A stretch of 20,905 bases of DNA from CAYTOJ01 sp964439415. Its GTDB lineage: Bacteria > Pseudomonadota > Alphaproteobacteria > Rickettsiales > CAZAGG01. The stretch is from assembly GCA_964439415.1 (NCBI GenBank), contig CAYTOJ010000021.1, positions 1 through 20,905 of the forward strand, written 5' to 3'. Under the pieces are notes generated by a model. That model saw nothing but the letters and a program-made list of their open reading frames with translations, searched no databases and was not told the DNA's origin. This document shows positions 1 to 6,768 of this stretch, piece after piece; the first letter of the stretch is position 1; every line of letters starts with the position of its first letter. Position numbers and translations under genes: made by a program.

Positions 1-36
1 ACTTGCCATTAAATCCACTGATGTTATCTCACTGTC

Positions 37-1029
37 ATGGATAAAATTATAGTTACAGGCGCGGCGGGGTTTATAGGGTATCATGCGGCGAAAGCGTTTC
101 TGGGGGCTGGTTATACTGTTATCGGCGTTGATAACCTGAATAATTATTACGATGTGAACCTGAAGACAGCCCGGCTGGAGAATTTGCGCAAATTTTTCAA
201 TTTCAGCTTTATTCAGGCGGATATATCCGGGCGCGGCTTTGCTGATAAATATGCGGGTGAATTCAGCGGTGCGCGGTATATACTGCATCTGGCGGCGCAG
301 GCGGGGGTGAGATTCAGCCTGGAGCAGCCACATACTTATGCGTCCAGCAATGTTTGTGGTCAGGTGGAAATTTTGGAACTGGCGCGCCTTTTGAAGGTGG
401 AGCATCTGGTATATGCCAGCTCCAGCTCAGTCTACGGGGATACTTCAACCCCGCCATTTAAGGAAAGCGAGAACTGCGACAAACCAGTTTCTGCTTATGC
501 TGCTACCAAGAAGGCAGGGGAGTTGTTAGCCTACACATACGCCCATTTGTATAAACTGCCATGTACAGGCTTAAGATTTTTCACCGTTTACGGCGCATGG
601 GGCAGGCCGGATATGAGCCCCTGGCTGTTTACCAAGGCATTGATTGAGGGGCGGTCAATAAAAATAAATGGGGATGGCAGGCAGAGAAGGGATTTTACTT
701 ATATTGATGATATTATCAGCGGCATCACCAGCGCGATACGTTTGCCGCCAGTGTGCGCAGTGCCGCACCGACTGGTGAATCTGGGCAATAACCGCCCGGT
801 GGAGATTCTGGAGCTTATAAATATCTTACAGGATATTACTGGCAAAAAAGCGGACATAGTTTTTGGAAAATCTCAACCCGGAGATGTGCGGGAAACCTGC
901 GCGGATATAACCTTAGCTTCCAGCCTCTACAACTTCAGCCCCCAGACACCACTACAAACAGGCATGAGTAATTTTGTAGAGTGGTACAAAAAATCAACAC
1001 TCAGAAACGCGAGCAATATATGTTTTTAG
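37..1029 (+). CDS. NAD-dependent epimerase, UDP-glucuronate 4-epimerase-like
   Basis: This is an extended short-chain dehydrogenase/reductase that probably epimerises a UDP-sugar (UDP-glucuronate to UDP-galacturonate is the best guess) in the cytoplasm for surface polysaccharide synthesis. The N-terminus has the Rossmann GAAGFIG motif (residues 8-14), then VDNLNNYYDVNLK, which is typical of the UDP-GlcA 4-epimerase branch. HLAAQAGVR lies near 84-92. The catalytic serine cluster is near 129-131, and YAATK at 154-158 gives the Tyr/Lys pair. RFFTVYG at 180-186 and PDM at 191-193 are substrate-side motifs. The 330-residue length is normal. The downstream neighbour is tRNA-Leu, so no polysaccharide operon is visible here. 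Substrate specificity is inferred; a UDP-glucose 4-epimerase or dehydratase relative is the alternative. Confidence 0.9.
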   Translation: MDKIIVTGAAGFIGYHAAKAFLGAGYTVIGVDNLNNYYDVNLKTARLENLRKFFNFSFIQADISGRGFADKYAGEFSGARYILHLAAQAGVRFSLEQPHTYASSNVCGQVEILELARLLKVEHLVYASSSSVYGDTSTPPFKESENCDKPVSAYAATKKAGELLAYTYAHLYKLPCTGLRFFTVYGAWGRPDMSPWLFTKALIEGRSIKINGDGRQRRDFTYIDDIISGITSAIRLPPVCAVPHRLVNLGNNRPVEILELINILQDITGKKADIVFGKSQPGDVRETCADITLASSLYNFSPQTPLQTGMSNFVEWYKKSTLRNASNICF

Positions 1030-1070
1030 GGGCTTGCAAAATAAATGCTGTGATATATTGAAGGTTTCAA

Positions 1071-1154
1071 GCGGTCGTGGCGGAATGGTATACGCGCTAC
1101 TTTGAGGTGGTAGTGGGGCAACCCTTGGAAGTTCGAGTCTTCTCGACCGCACCA
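1071..1154 (+). tRNA. tRNA-Leu (anticodon GAG)
   Basis: An 84-nt tRNA. The 7-bp acceptor stem GCGGTCG/CGACCGC is perfect, followed by A and an encoded CCA. The anticodon stem CTACT/GGTAG encloses the loop TTGAGGT, giving anticodon GAG. A short variable arm (class II) and the T-arm sequence GTTCGAGTC are visible. It starts 41 bases after the epimerase stop, and a 53-bp palindromic element begins 4-5 bases after the CCA. Confidence 0.97.
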
Positions 1155-1157
1155 CAT

Positions 1158-1212
1158 ATATACCCCTATCGTCTAAAGAGTGCGGTTGAATGATTTCATT
1201 TCAGGGGTATAT
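1158..1212 (+). repeat. 53-bp palindromic element, copy 1 (tRNA-Leu terminator-like)
   Basis: Copy 1 of a conserved element with core 1159-1211. Its ends are inverted repeats (here ATATACCCCT and AGGGGTATAT, 10 bp) enclosing a 35-bp conserved interior (ATCGTCT..AGAGTG..GGTT..ATG..TCATTTC). It is 53 bp long, as are the copies at 4015-4067 and 13022-13074, and differs from the third copy at 4 positions. It follows tRNA-Leu directly, and its right arm runs into a T-rich tract, so on the plus strand it could work as a Rho-independent terminator for the tRNA. The function is inferred; the three-copy repetition is seen directly. Confidence 0.9.
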
Positions 1213-1223
1213 TTTTTATTTAA

Positions 1224-1286
1224 TAACTCCCCAGGTATCGGCGTGAACTCTCGGCTTCCCCCACCGCGAGCATAGGGGGAGAGTTA
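1224..1286. repeat. Dispersed C-rich repeat, short copy with inverted ends
   Basis: The segment is bounded by imperfect inverted ends (TAACTCCCC at the left, GGGGGAGAGTTA at the right). It contains CGGCTTCCCCCACCGC at 1252-1267, whose exact reverse complement occurs at 16686-16701 inside the large inverted repeat near 16.6 kb. Similarity continues outward (GAACT.TCGGCTTCCCCC and TAACTCCC.AG), so the two loci share a repeat of roughly 45 bp. It probably represents a non-autonomous MITE-like or REP-like family; no coding content is seen. Confidence 0.7.
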
Positions 1287-1322
1287 CTAATTCAGATGTC
1301 TCAACAGCGAGTCACAAAAGCA

Positions 1323-1934
1323 TCAGTTAGTGGGGCTGCATTCTTTCTCTTTTGCGCCGCAGATGTTGATGCTGTCGAAAAAACGCACCCAGTCGTCATC
1401 CTGCACTTTTATATCCTTACCACGGATAGAACGCTGGATGATATGCAGACGGTTAGAGCTTCTGATAAGCTCATACATCATGTATTCCGGCAGGCGGGAG
1501 TATGATGCTTCCGGGCAATCAGTCAGGCCAAGCATAGCCTGGCGGCCTCGAACTTCCTTTTTCAACACCAGTGAACTTTGCACATTACGGCAGTTCTTCT
1601 GCCAGTGCGCGGCTATCTGCTCATAGAAATGCTCAACTGTTGTGGCAGGGGGCACTTGAAATGTCTGGAATGATATTATCTCCTTCCAGTCCTTGGATGT
1701 CTGCCCTGTTGGAACAAATTCAATAAGTGATTTTTCCCTGGTGATGCTTTTTGCACCAACATCCCAGCCTGTGCCTGGCAGCCGGAATGCGATAGTCTCC
1801 AACTCTACCGGAATCACCACTTTGTCAGCATCGCTTATACTTCGCTGCGAGCTTTTGGTATCAGCGGCAAATGCATCAGCAATGCCGATAAGAGTGTATA
1901 GCAGTGCAGCGGCAATTACATAAATGCGAATCAT
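1323..1934 (-). CDS. Secreted hypothetical protein
   Basis: A 203-residue protein that I do not recognise. The first ~23 residues form a Sec-type signal peptide: a short basic start (MIRIY), a hydrophobic core, then ADAFA followed by AD, a plausible signal peptidase I site. The mature part is soluble, with aromatic-rich stretches and four cysteines (in NCRN, TDCPE and the C-terminal ICGAKEKEC), which suggests disulfides in the periplasm. No catalytic motif is evident. It lies downstream of the 2051-2503 gene on the same strand, but a strong terminator separates them, so it probably has its own promoter. No strong Shine-Dalgarno precedes the ATG. Confidence 0.75.
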   Translation of the reverse strand: MIRIYVIAAALLYTLIGIADAFAADTKSSQRSISDADKVVIPVELETIAFRLPGTGWDVGAKSITREKSLIEFVPTGQTSKDWKEIISFQTFQVPPATTVEHFYEQIAAHWQKNCRNVQSSLVLKKEVRGRQAMLGLTDCPEASYSRLPEYMMYELIRSSNRLHIIQRSIRGKDIKVQDDDWVRFFDSINICGAKEKECSPTN

Positions 1935-1974
1935 GACGATTTGATACTGGCTTTTAAAATCTATGACAACGCAT

Positions 1975-2010
1975 AAAAAAGCGGCTCTGAAATGTTACTC
2001 TCAGAGCCGG
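1975..2010 (-). terminator. Rho-independent terminator (minus strand)
   Basis: A perfect 9-bp stem, CGGCTCTGA (1982-1990) with TCAGAGCCG (2001-2009), has a 10-nt loop. Read on the minus strand it is followed by CTTTTTTATG. It therefore terminates the 2051-2503 gene. Confidence 0.93.
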
Positions 2011-2050
2011 AAACAAACGATGTAAAAAGGAAATTGTATGTGCCAGTTTT

Positions 2051-2503
2051 CTAATGCAGGACGCGCTTTTCAAAGTTAAGCGGTTTTGCGTGCATTAGTT
2101 TTGGTAATCTGGTAATCCGCCTGTCAGGAGTTTCGCTTGCGCTGTTTTCCAGTTCCATCTGTTCGGTAGCTGACACTGAAATTTTTCTACCCTCGGAAAG
2201 CTCAATGAAGTTAAGACGGGTAAGCAGAAACTTGGTATACATCACACCCTGATTTTTAATGATGCTTCCCAGATTATCGCTGAGGTGACGATACACTGTT
2301 GAATTCGCCTTATTAGCAGCTTCCATCCTGCGCTCAATGCGCGTTAGCTTCGCCGCCAGTTCTTTATGCGAGGCCAGCATTTTCTCAACCACTGCATTGA
2401 ATTCATCCTGAGTTAGTACTTTGCTATCGGTATTAGAAATTCTTTTTTTTGTGCTGATTTTTTTTCGCACTTCTGGTAATTTTCTCTTTGAATTTGCCAC
2501 CAT
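2051..2503 (-). CDS. Hypothetical basic coiled-coil protein
   Basis: A 150-residue protein with no family that I recognise. The N-terminus is strongly basic (MVANSKRKLPEVRKKISTKK) and could contact nucleic acid or be disordered. Residues ~30-75 are helical, with heptad-like hydrophobic spacing (VVEKMLASHKELAAKLTRIERRMEA), suggesting a coiled coil. No signal peptide or membrane segment is seen. The start is supported by GGAG about 6 bases upstream of the ATG on the minus strand. The gene is followed by the terminator at 1975-2010 and appears monocistronic. Confidence 0.7.
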   Translation of the reverse strand: MVANSKRKLPEVRKKISTKKRISNTDSKVLTQDEFNAVVEKMLASHKELAAKLTRIERRMEAANKANSTVYRHLSDNLGSIIKNQGVMYTKFLLTRLNFIELSEGRKISVSATEQMELENSASETPDRRITRLPKLMHAKPLNFEKRVLH

Positions 2504-2741
2504 AAATCACTCCGGATTTTCTTCTTACAATTAAGGGAATCTCTTGTCTTGATGCTTATTTTTACCATAGTCGCTTCCGTAAAAGCAACCCGGAAAATAA
2601 TTAATTTTACGAGATCAATACATTAAGATTTTAACCATTGCAGTCATGAAAAACAATGCGTTATGATTATAACAGCGAAAGGCCTTATTCTACATTCACC
2701 AATCTTCTGTTGTGTGAAATACTGGCGGAGCAATTTTGCGC

Positions 2742-3893
2742 CTATTCGGGCAGTAAGCGCTCTAAAACTCTACTGACAGCCAGTGCCGCTTTTTCCACCT
2801 GCACGCTGGTATGAACGGCGCTGAAGGAAAAACGCAGGCGGGAAGAATTAATCGGCACTGTGGGCGGGCGGATGGCGGGGGCGTATACCCCCTCCCCCTC
2901 CAGCATAGCACTTGCAGCCAGGGCACGCTCCGCATTGCCAATAATAATCGGCACAATATGAGAATCACCAATTATATTTATGCGATTTTTTGACTTCTCC
3001 AGCAGTATCGCTTTGAAAAAATCGGCATTGCGTTTTGGGGCTTTTAGAAGCTCAGGCTCTTTCATTATTATTTTAAGGCCAGCATTCGCTGCAGCCAGGC
3101 TGGCTGGTGGCAGGGCAGTTGAGAACATGAAACTGCGGGCACTGGATTTTAAATACTCAATCACCGCGCTGCTCCCGCAAACATAGCCACCATATGAGCC
3201 TAAAGTTTTTGAGAGTGTTCCGCTGATAATGTCGGCGGTTGAATCATCAAACTCCAGATTATGCGCAGAATCGGCAAGCCATATATTGATACCATTGGTC
3301 TCAGATACTGGCTTTTTAAACCTGGCGCAAATGTCCCCATCCATGCTGTAGACTGTCTCAGTCAGAATCAGGCAATTGCGGTAATTATAGCGTTCATTTC
3401 TGTACAGTGCATCCAGGTGATTCATATCATTATGACGGAAACGCAGGAATTTTGCGCCGCTCAGTTTTGCCCCATCCACCATGCAGGCATGAATGAGCTT
3501 ATCGGCGATAATTAAATCGCCCTTACCGCATAAAGCAGAAATCACACCCATGTTAGCTAGATAACCACTGCCGAACACCAGTGCTGTCTGGCGTTTATGA
3601 TATGCGGCTAACAACCACTCAAGCTCCTCATACAATGGGCAGGAACCAGTAACCAGCCTGGCTGCGCCAGCACCGGCGCCATATTTTTTAGTAGCATCCA
3701 ATGCAGCTTCTATTACCAGCGGGTGTTTTGATAGCCCGAGATAGTCATTACAGGCAAAGGAAATAAGAGCCTTGCCACTGCGATTTATAAGCGGAAAAAA
3801 CTCGCGGTTGGAGCTGATTACAGCGCGGCTAAGGTTTTTAGCTTTAAGCTCCCCGTTTTTTGCGCTAAAAAATGATTCTATATCGGCAACCAT
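2742..3893 (-). CDS. bioF: 8-amino-7-oxononanoate synthase (biotin synthesis)
   Basis: A PLP-dependent alpha-oxoamine synthase that condenses pimeloyl-ACP/CoA with alanine, the first step of biotin ring assembly. CNDYLGLS lies at residues 48-55, the GAGAGAARLVTG region at 72-83, a TETVYSMDGD motif near 178, and the PLP lysine is in TLSKTLGSYGG (Lys229). I chose the ATG at 3893 (383 residues, close to E. coli BioF). It has GAGGAG 12 bases upstream and puts CNDYLGLS at the usual depth. The ATG at 3929 lies inside an inverted repeat, lacks a Shine-Dalgarno and adds 12 unusual residues. One oddity is that the usual glycine-rich stretch after the PLP-site DxAH motif (GTGxxGxxGRG) is missing: DSAHNLEF is followed almost at once by the lysine region. 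It is divergent from bioB, 179 bp away. Confidence 0.88.
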   Translation of the reverse strand: MVADIESFFSAKNGELKAKNLSRAVISSNREFFPLINRSGKALISFACNDYLGLSKHPLVIEAALDATKKYGAGAGAARLVTGSCPLYEELEWLLAAYHKRQTALVFGSGYLANMGVISALCGKGDLIIADKLIHACMVDGAKLSGAKFLRFRHNDMNHLDALYRNERYNYRNCLILTETVYSMDGDICARFKKPVSETNGINIWLADSAHNLEFDDSTADIISGTLSKTLGSYGGYVCGSSAVIEYLKSSARSFMFSTALPPASLAAANAGLKIIMKEPELLKAPKRNADFFKAILLEKSKNRINIIGDSHIVPIIIGNAERALAASAMLEGEGVYAPAIRPPTVPINSSRLRFSFSAVHTSVQVEKAALAVSRVLERLLPE

Positions 3894-3905
3894 ATAAAAG
3901 GTATA

Positions 3906-3911
3906 CTCCTC
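3906..3911 (-). promoter_or_regulatory. Ribosome-binding site deciding the bioF start
   Basis: GAGGAG on the minus strand, 12 bases upstream of the ATG at 3893. Spacing is slightly long, but no comparable site precedes the alternative ATG at 3929. Confidence 0.5.
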
Positions 3912-3927
3912 GCGTTTCAAGAGTGAC

Positions 3928-4015
3928 ATTTTCTTGCGACCGTAAGGGAGCGCGCCGGCGCGGCGGGGGTAGCGCGACAGCGCGGGGGCGGCAGCCCCTT
4001 AATATACAAGAAAAT
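3928..4015. repeat. GC-rich inverted-repeat segment between bioF and bioB
   Basis: Perfect 9-bp inverted ends, ATTTTCTTG (3928-3936) and CAAGAAAAT (4007-4015), enclose a second inverted pair, TAAGGG (3943-3948) and CCCTTA (3996-4001). The interior (3949-3995) is almost entirely G and C, unlike the flanking AT-rich DNA. It ends exactly where the 53-bp palindromic element begins. In the bioF leader it would form a very strong RNA hairpin. Origin as an inserted repeat is inferred. Confidence 0.75.
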
Positions 4016-4067
4016 ATACCCCTGAAATGACATCACTAAACCACACTCTTCAAACGATAGGGGTATA
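4015..4067 (-). repeat. 53-bp palindromic element, copy 2 (bioB/bioF intergenic)
   Basis: An inverted-orientation copy of the element at 1159-1211 and 13022-13074. It has TATACCCCT and AGGGGTATA ends and differs from copy 3 at two interior positions. Its left end, read toward bioB, supplies AGGGG at 4059-4063, nine bases before the bioB ATG, and is the only visible Shine-Dalgarno for that gene. Its other end points into the bioF leader. Confidence 0.92.
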
Positions 4068-4072
4068 TATTA

Positions 4073-5065
4073 ATGCAGGCAGTTTCTAGCACAATAACTC
4101 ACACTACAGCAAGCCATAAGCCGGATATACGGCATGACTGGACGCTTACAGAGGCCATCCGGCTTTTTGAGATGCCGTTCATGGATTTGATTTTCACAGC
4201 GCAGAGCCTGCACAGGTGCTATTTTAATCCCAATGAAATACAGCTCTCCACCCTGCTGAACATCAAGACAGGCGGCTGTGCTGAGGACTGTAAATATTGT
4301 CCCCAAAGCGCGGCCTATGATACCGGCCAACCGGCAGGTAAATTAATGGAGTTATCAGAGGTTATAACAGCGGCGCAAACAGCAAAGGCTGCGGGGGCAA
4401 CCCGCTTCTGCATGGGCGCGGCCTGGCGGGAGCCTAAACAAAGAGATATGGAGAAAGTAATCCCCATGATTCAGGCAGTCAAAGCAATGGGTATGGAAAC
4501 CTGTGTCACCCTTGGAATGCTGACACCCGAGCAAAGTAGTGCACTTAAGAATGCCGGGCTGGATTATTATAATCACAACCTGGATACCTCCGAAGAGTTC
4601 TACAGTGAAATTATCACTACGCGCAGTTACAACAACCGCCTGGATACTCTGGAGAATGTAAGAAATGCCGGGATTAAAGTATGCTGCGGTGGCATAATGG
4701 GAATGGGCGAGGGTGTTGATGACCGCGCCGCCCTGCTGGTGACGCTTGCCAACCTGCCAGATCACCCTGAAAGCGTACCAATTAATATGCTGGTGAAAGT
4801 GCCAGGTACACCATTGGCAGAGAATGGCCATAGCATTGATGAGATAGATTTCATCCGCACTATCGCGGCGGCTCGTATTATGATGCCGGCCTCAATGGTG
4901 CGCCTTTCAGCAGGCAGGAATGAAATGAGTGAGGCTACTCAGGTTTTGTGCTTTCTGGCGGGAGCCAACTCAATATTCTACGGCGAGAAACTGCTCACCA
5001 CAACCAACCCAGCCGCGAATGAGGATATGGAGCTATTCAAAAAATTAGGCATAAGTGCTTTGTAA
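4073..5065 (+). CDS. bioB: Biotin synthase
   Basis: A radical-SAM enzyme that inserts sulfur into dethiobiotin to make biotin. The SAM-binding [4Fe-4S] motif CAEDCKYC supplies Cys69, Cys73 and Cys76. The [2Fe-2S] cluster ligands appear as Cys113 (RFCMGAAW), Cys144 (METCVT), Cys204 (KVCCGG) and Arg277 (MVRLSAGR), matching the E. coli set. The YYNHNLDTS and VPINMLVKVPGTP motifs are intact, and the 330-residue length is normal. The start is fixed by AGGGG nine bases upstream, which belongs to the 53-bp repeat. It is divergent from bioF; bioA, bioC and bioD are not in this window. The stop lies six bases from the convergent DUF2793 stop. Confidence 0.97.
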   Translation: MQAVSSTITHTTASHKPDIRHDWTLTEAIRLFEMPFMDLIFTAQSLHRCYFNPNEIQLSTLLNIKTGGCAEDCKYCPQSAAYDTGQPAGKLMELSEVITAAQTAKAAGATRFCMGAAWREPKQRDMEKVIPMIQAVKAMGMETCVTLGMLTPEQSSALKNAGLDYYNHNLDTSEEFYSEIITTRSYNNRLDTLENVRNAGIKVCCGGIMGMGEGVDDRAALLVTLANLPDHPESVPINMLVKVPGTPLAENGHSIDEIDFIRTIAAARIMMPASMVRLSAGRNEMSEATQVLCFLAGANSIFYGEKLLTTTNPAANEDMELFKKLGISAL

Positions 5066-5071
5066 GTTCTA

Positions 5072-5554
5072 TCACCAAACGGCAGTTGCCAGTGGCAGGT
5101 AGTAGGTAACGCCGTTGCATTGCAGGCTTAAATAATGGCTGGCGGAAAAGCTTGCAGACGTGGTTGCTGTACTGGCAGCATTATTAAAACCTAACTGCCC
5201 TATAATCAGCGGATCGGTAATGTTATTACCCTTCCAGTTTGTGCCGTCAAAGGTGTACATTTTGTTCTCGTCCCTTACCCATAGCGTCATTCCTTCTTTT
5301 GGCTGAACAAAACGCCAGATCTGGTCAAAATATGTTATCCAGCCTGCCTTGCCGCTCCAATCCCCGGTTGGGCTGGCGGCAACTATATATAAATCCCCCG
5401 TTGCGGGTGATGAAGGCGGGGTGTTTAAGTCCTTATCCAGTGCGCCTGTATTAAGCAAAGCGTCCAGCCTGATTAGTGCTTCATTAATGGTAACTTCCTT
5501 CTGCGCCTGCCCGGTGGCAAGCAATGCGATACTTAAGTTTGTCGTATTAGTCAT
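5072..5554 (-). CDS. DUF2793 family phage/GTA-associated protein
   Basis: A 160-residue protein of the DUF2793 type, found in alphaproteobacterial prophages and beside GTA tail genes. The N-terminus (LLATGQAQKEVTINEALIRLD, then TPPSSPATGDLYIV and GDWSGKAGWITYF) is characteristic, and residues ~85-110 hold the GMTLWVRDENKMYTFDG block. The molecular role is unknown; association with virion or tail fibre structure is inferred from context. The start has AAGG six bases upstream. It is 21 bp downstream of endonuclease V on the same strand, so the two may be cotranscribed, and it is convergent with bioB. Confidence 0.85.
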   Translation of the reverse strand: MTNTTNLSIALLATGQAQKEVTINEALIRLDALLNTGALDKDLNTPPSSPATGDLYIVAASPTGDWSGKAGWITYFDQIWRFVQPKEGMTLWVRDENKMYTFDGTNWKGNNITDPLIIGQLGFNNAASTATTSASFSASHYLSLQCNGVTYYLPLATAVW

Positions 5555-5575
5555 ATATGGCCTTTTTGTTTTGGG

Positions 5576-6253
5576 TTATGCGAAACTAGAGTCGGATTTT
5601 GAGATTTTATCCGCTATGCGGGTAGGCTCCGGCAGGCGATAACTGGATAAACATTTCAGCACTATTTGCAGTGCTGTATTAAAACCAACACGGTGACCGG
5701 GGGAGATAAACAGCGGGTTGCAGCCAGTCTTGCTGCGCAGCACGGTGCCTATACGCTTAGCCCCAGCCATAAGTGGAGTTGTGCTTCCTTTATTATTCTG
5801 AAGGCTGGTGAATCGCCCGGTAAGGCGGGATTTTGCCACACCAATCGCCGGAATATCCAGCAGCACCCCAAGGTGGGATGCAATGCCAAGCCTACGCGGA
5901 TGGGCGATTCCCTGCCCGTCCACCATCAGGAGATCCGGTTTATTCTCCAATCTCTCGAAGGCATGCAATATGCTTGGGGCTTCACGGAATGAAAGCAGGC
6001 CAGGTATATATGGGAATGTTGCCGCCAGACTGGCGGTTTTTATCTGCACCACCTCCAGCGTTGCAAAATCCAGCACCGCAATTACGGCGCGGGCGAGGTT
6101 TCTTTTTACATCGTAACTTACATCCACCCCGGCTATGGTTTTAATCCCGCCGAAATCATCCCTGATCAGCACCCTTTCCGCCAGATGCCGCTGCATAGCC
6201 ATCGCCCCCGCCGCATCCACCGGCCAGTTAACTTTAGGGGTAATAAGGGTCAT
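5576..6253 (-). CDS. nfi: Endonuclease V (deoxyinosine 3' endonuclease)
   Basis: A DNA-repair nuclease that cuts one phosphodiester 3' of deoxyinosine arising from adenine deamination. GVDVSY places the first metal-binding Asp at 44. FPYIPGLLSFRE (80-91) gives the strand-separating wedge Tyr82 and catalytic Glu91. VDGQGIAHPRRLG gives Asp112 and His118. The conserved GVAKS (Lys141) and ISPGHR motifs follow. The 225-residue length matches the bacterial family and all catalytic residues are present. The ATG has only a weak upstream Shine-Dalgarno. It may share a transcript with the DUF2793 gene downstream. Confidence 0.95.
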   Translation of the reverse strand: MTLITPKVNWPVDAAGAMAMQRHLAERVLIRDDFGGIKTIAGVDVSYDVKRNLARAVIAVLDFATLEVVQIKTASLAATFPYIPGLLSFREAPSILHAFERLENKPDLLMVDGQGIAHPRRLGIASHLGVLLDIPAIGVAKSRLTGRFTSLQNNKGSTTPLMAGAKRIGTVLRSKTGCNPLFISPGHRVGFNTALQIVLKCLSSYRLPEPTRIADKISKSDSSFA

Positions 6254-6434
6254 GAGATGCTAACTTTCTGCTACATTAGTATTTGGCTGTTTTGTCATAA
6301 TAAATTCACAACTCTAGATTTGATAGTCAATGAAACCTGCTGAAGGTTATAGAAGGTTGTTGAAAGCAGAGTCATTGCTATGTGTTATTTTAATGGTTAT
6401 ATTCTAAAGTTGACTGTGTTTTAATGAAAAGATT

Positions 6435-6671
6435 ATGGAAACTATTGAAGCTTTAGAGGCTGCGGCTCATTTTCCTGATTTGCTGAACAAAGTGGAAAAT
6501 GGGGAAGGCATTATGATTACCAGGCATAACAAGCCGGTGGCTTGCCTGATGCCGGTTTTGCAACCCAATGCCGCCTCCATACGCGAAACCATTAACCGCA
6601 TTAAGGAAAATAGCATGGGAAACAGACTAATGGGTGATTGGAAGTCCATGCGGGACGAAGGCCGAAAGTAA
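6435..6671 (+). CDS. Phd/YefM-type antitoxin, apparently orphan
   Basis: A 78-residue protein resembling type II antitoxins of the Phd/YefM family. The N-terminal half (AAAHFPDLLNKVENGEGIMITRHNKPVACLMPV) is the DNA-binding domain that normally autorepresses the operon. The C-terminal segment (INRIKENSMGNRLMGDWKSMRDEGRK) is the flexible toxin-wrapping tail. A VapC/PIN or Fic/Doc toxin would be expected right after it, but none is present: only a five-codon stub, MKLLL then stop, begins 8 bases downstream. Confidence 0.85.
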   Translation: METIEALEAAAHFPDLLNKVENGEGIMITRHNKPVACLMPVLQPNAASIRETINRIKENSMGNRLMGDWKSMRDEGRK

Positions 6672-6679
6672 AACTTTCC

Positions 6680-6697
6680 ATGAAGCTACTGCTCTAA
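6680..6697 (+). pseudogene. Possible stub of a VapC/PIN toxin start
   Basis: ATG followed by KLLL and a stop codon lies 8 bases after the antitoxin stop, where the partner toxin should start. PIN-domain toxins often begin MKLLLDT. This is only five codons, so it could be chance; a deletion or frameshift that removed the toxin is inferred. Confidence 0.3.
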
Positions 6698-6768
6698 TCC
6701 GCAACAAATTAAGCCCACTTGTTTTTTTATCATTTATCTGTAATAAATTCAGGATATTGTAGTCAGTT

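Noticed and set aside
2881..2896. TATACCCCC stretch as a possible fourth copy of the palindromic element
   Set aside because: No conserved interior and no matching inverted end within 60 bases; it is coding sequence of bioF.
3893..3929. Longer bioF start at 3929
   Set aside because: No Shine-Dalgarno, inside an inverted repeat, and adds 12 residues beyond the normal family length.
4059..4075. BioR or BirA operator before bioB
   Set aside because: I could not find the TTATnTATAA-type palindrome expected for BioR; the only palindrome is the 53-bp repeat, which also occurs away from biotin genes.
4355..4831. Minus-strand 158-residue ORF inside bioB
   Set aside because: Antisense shadow of a clearly conserved bioB frame; no plausible domain.
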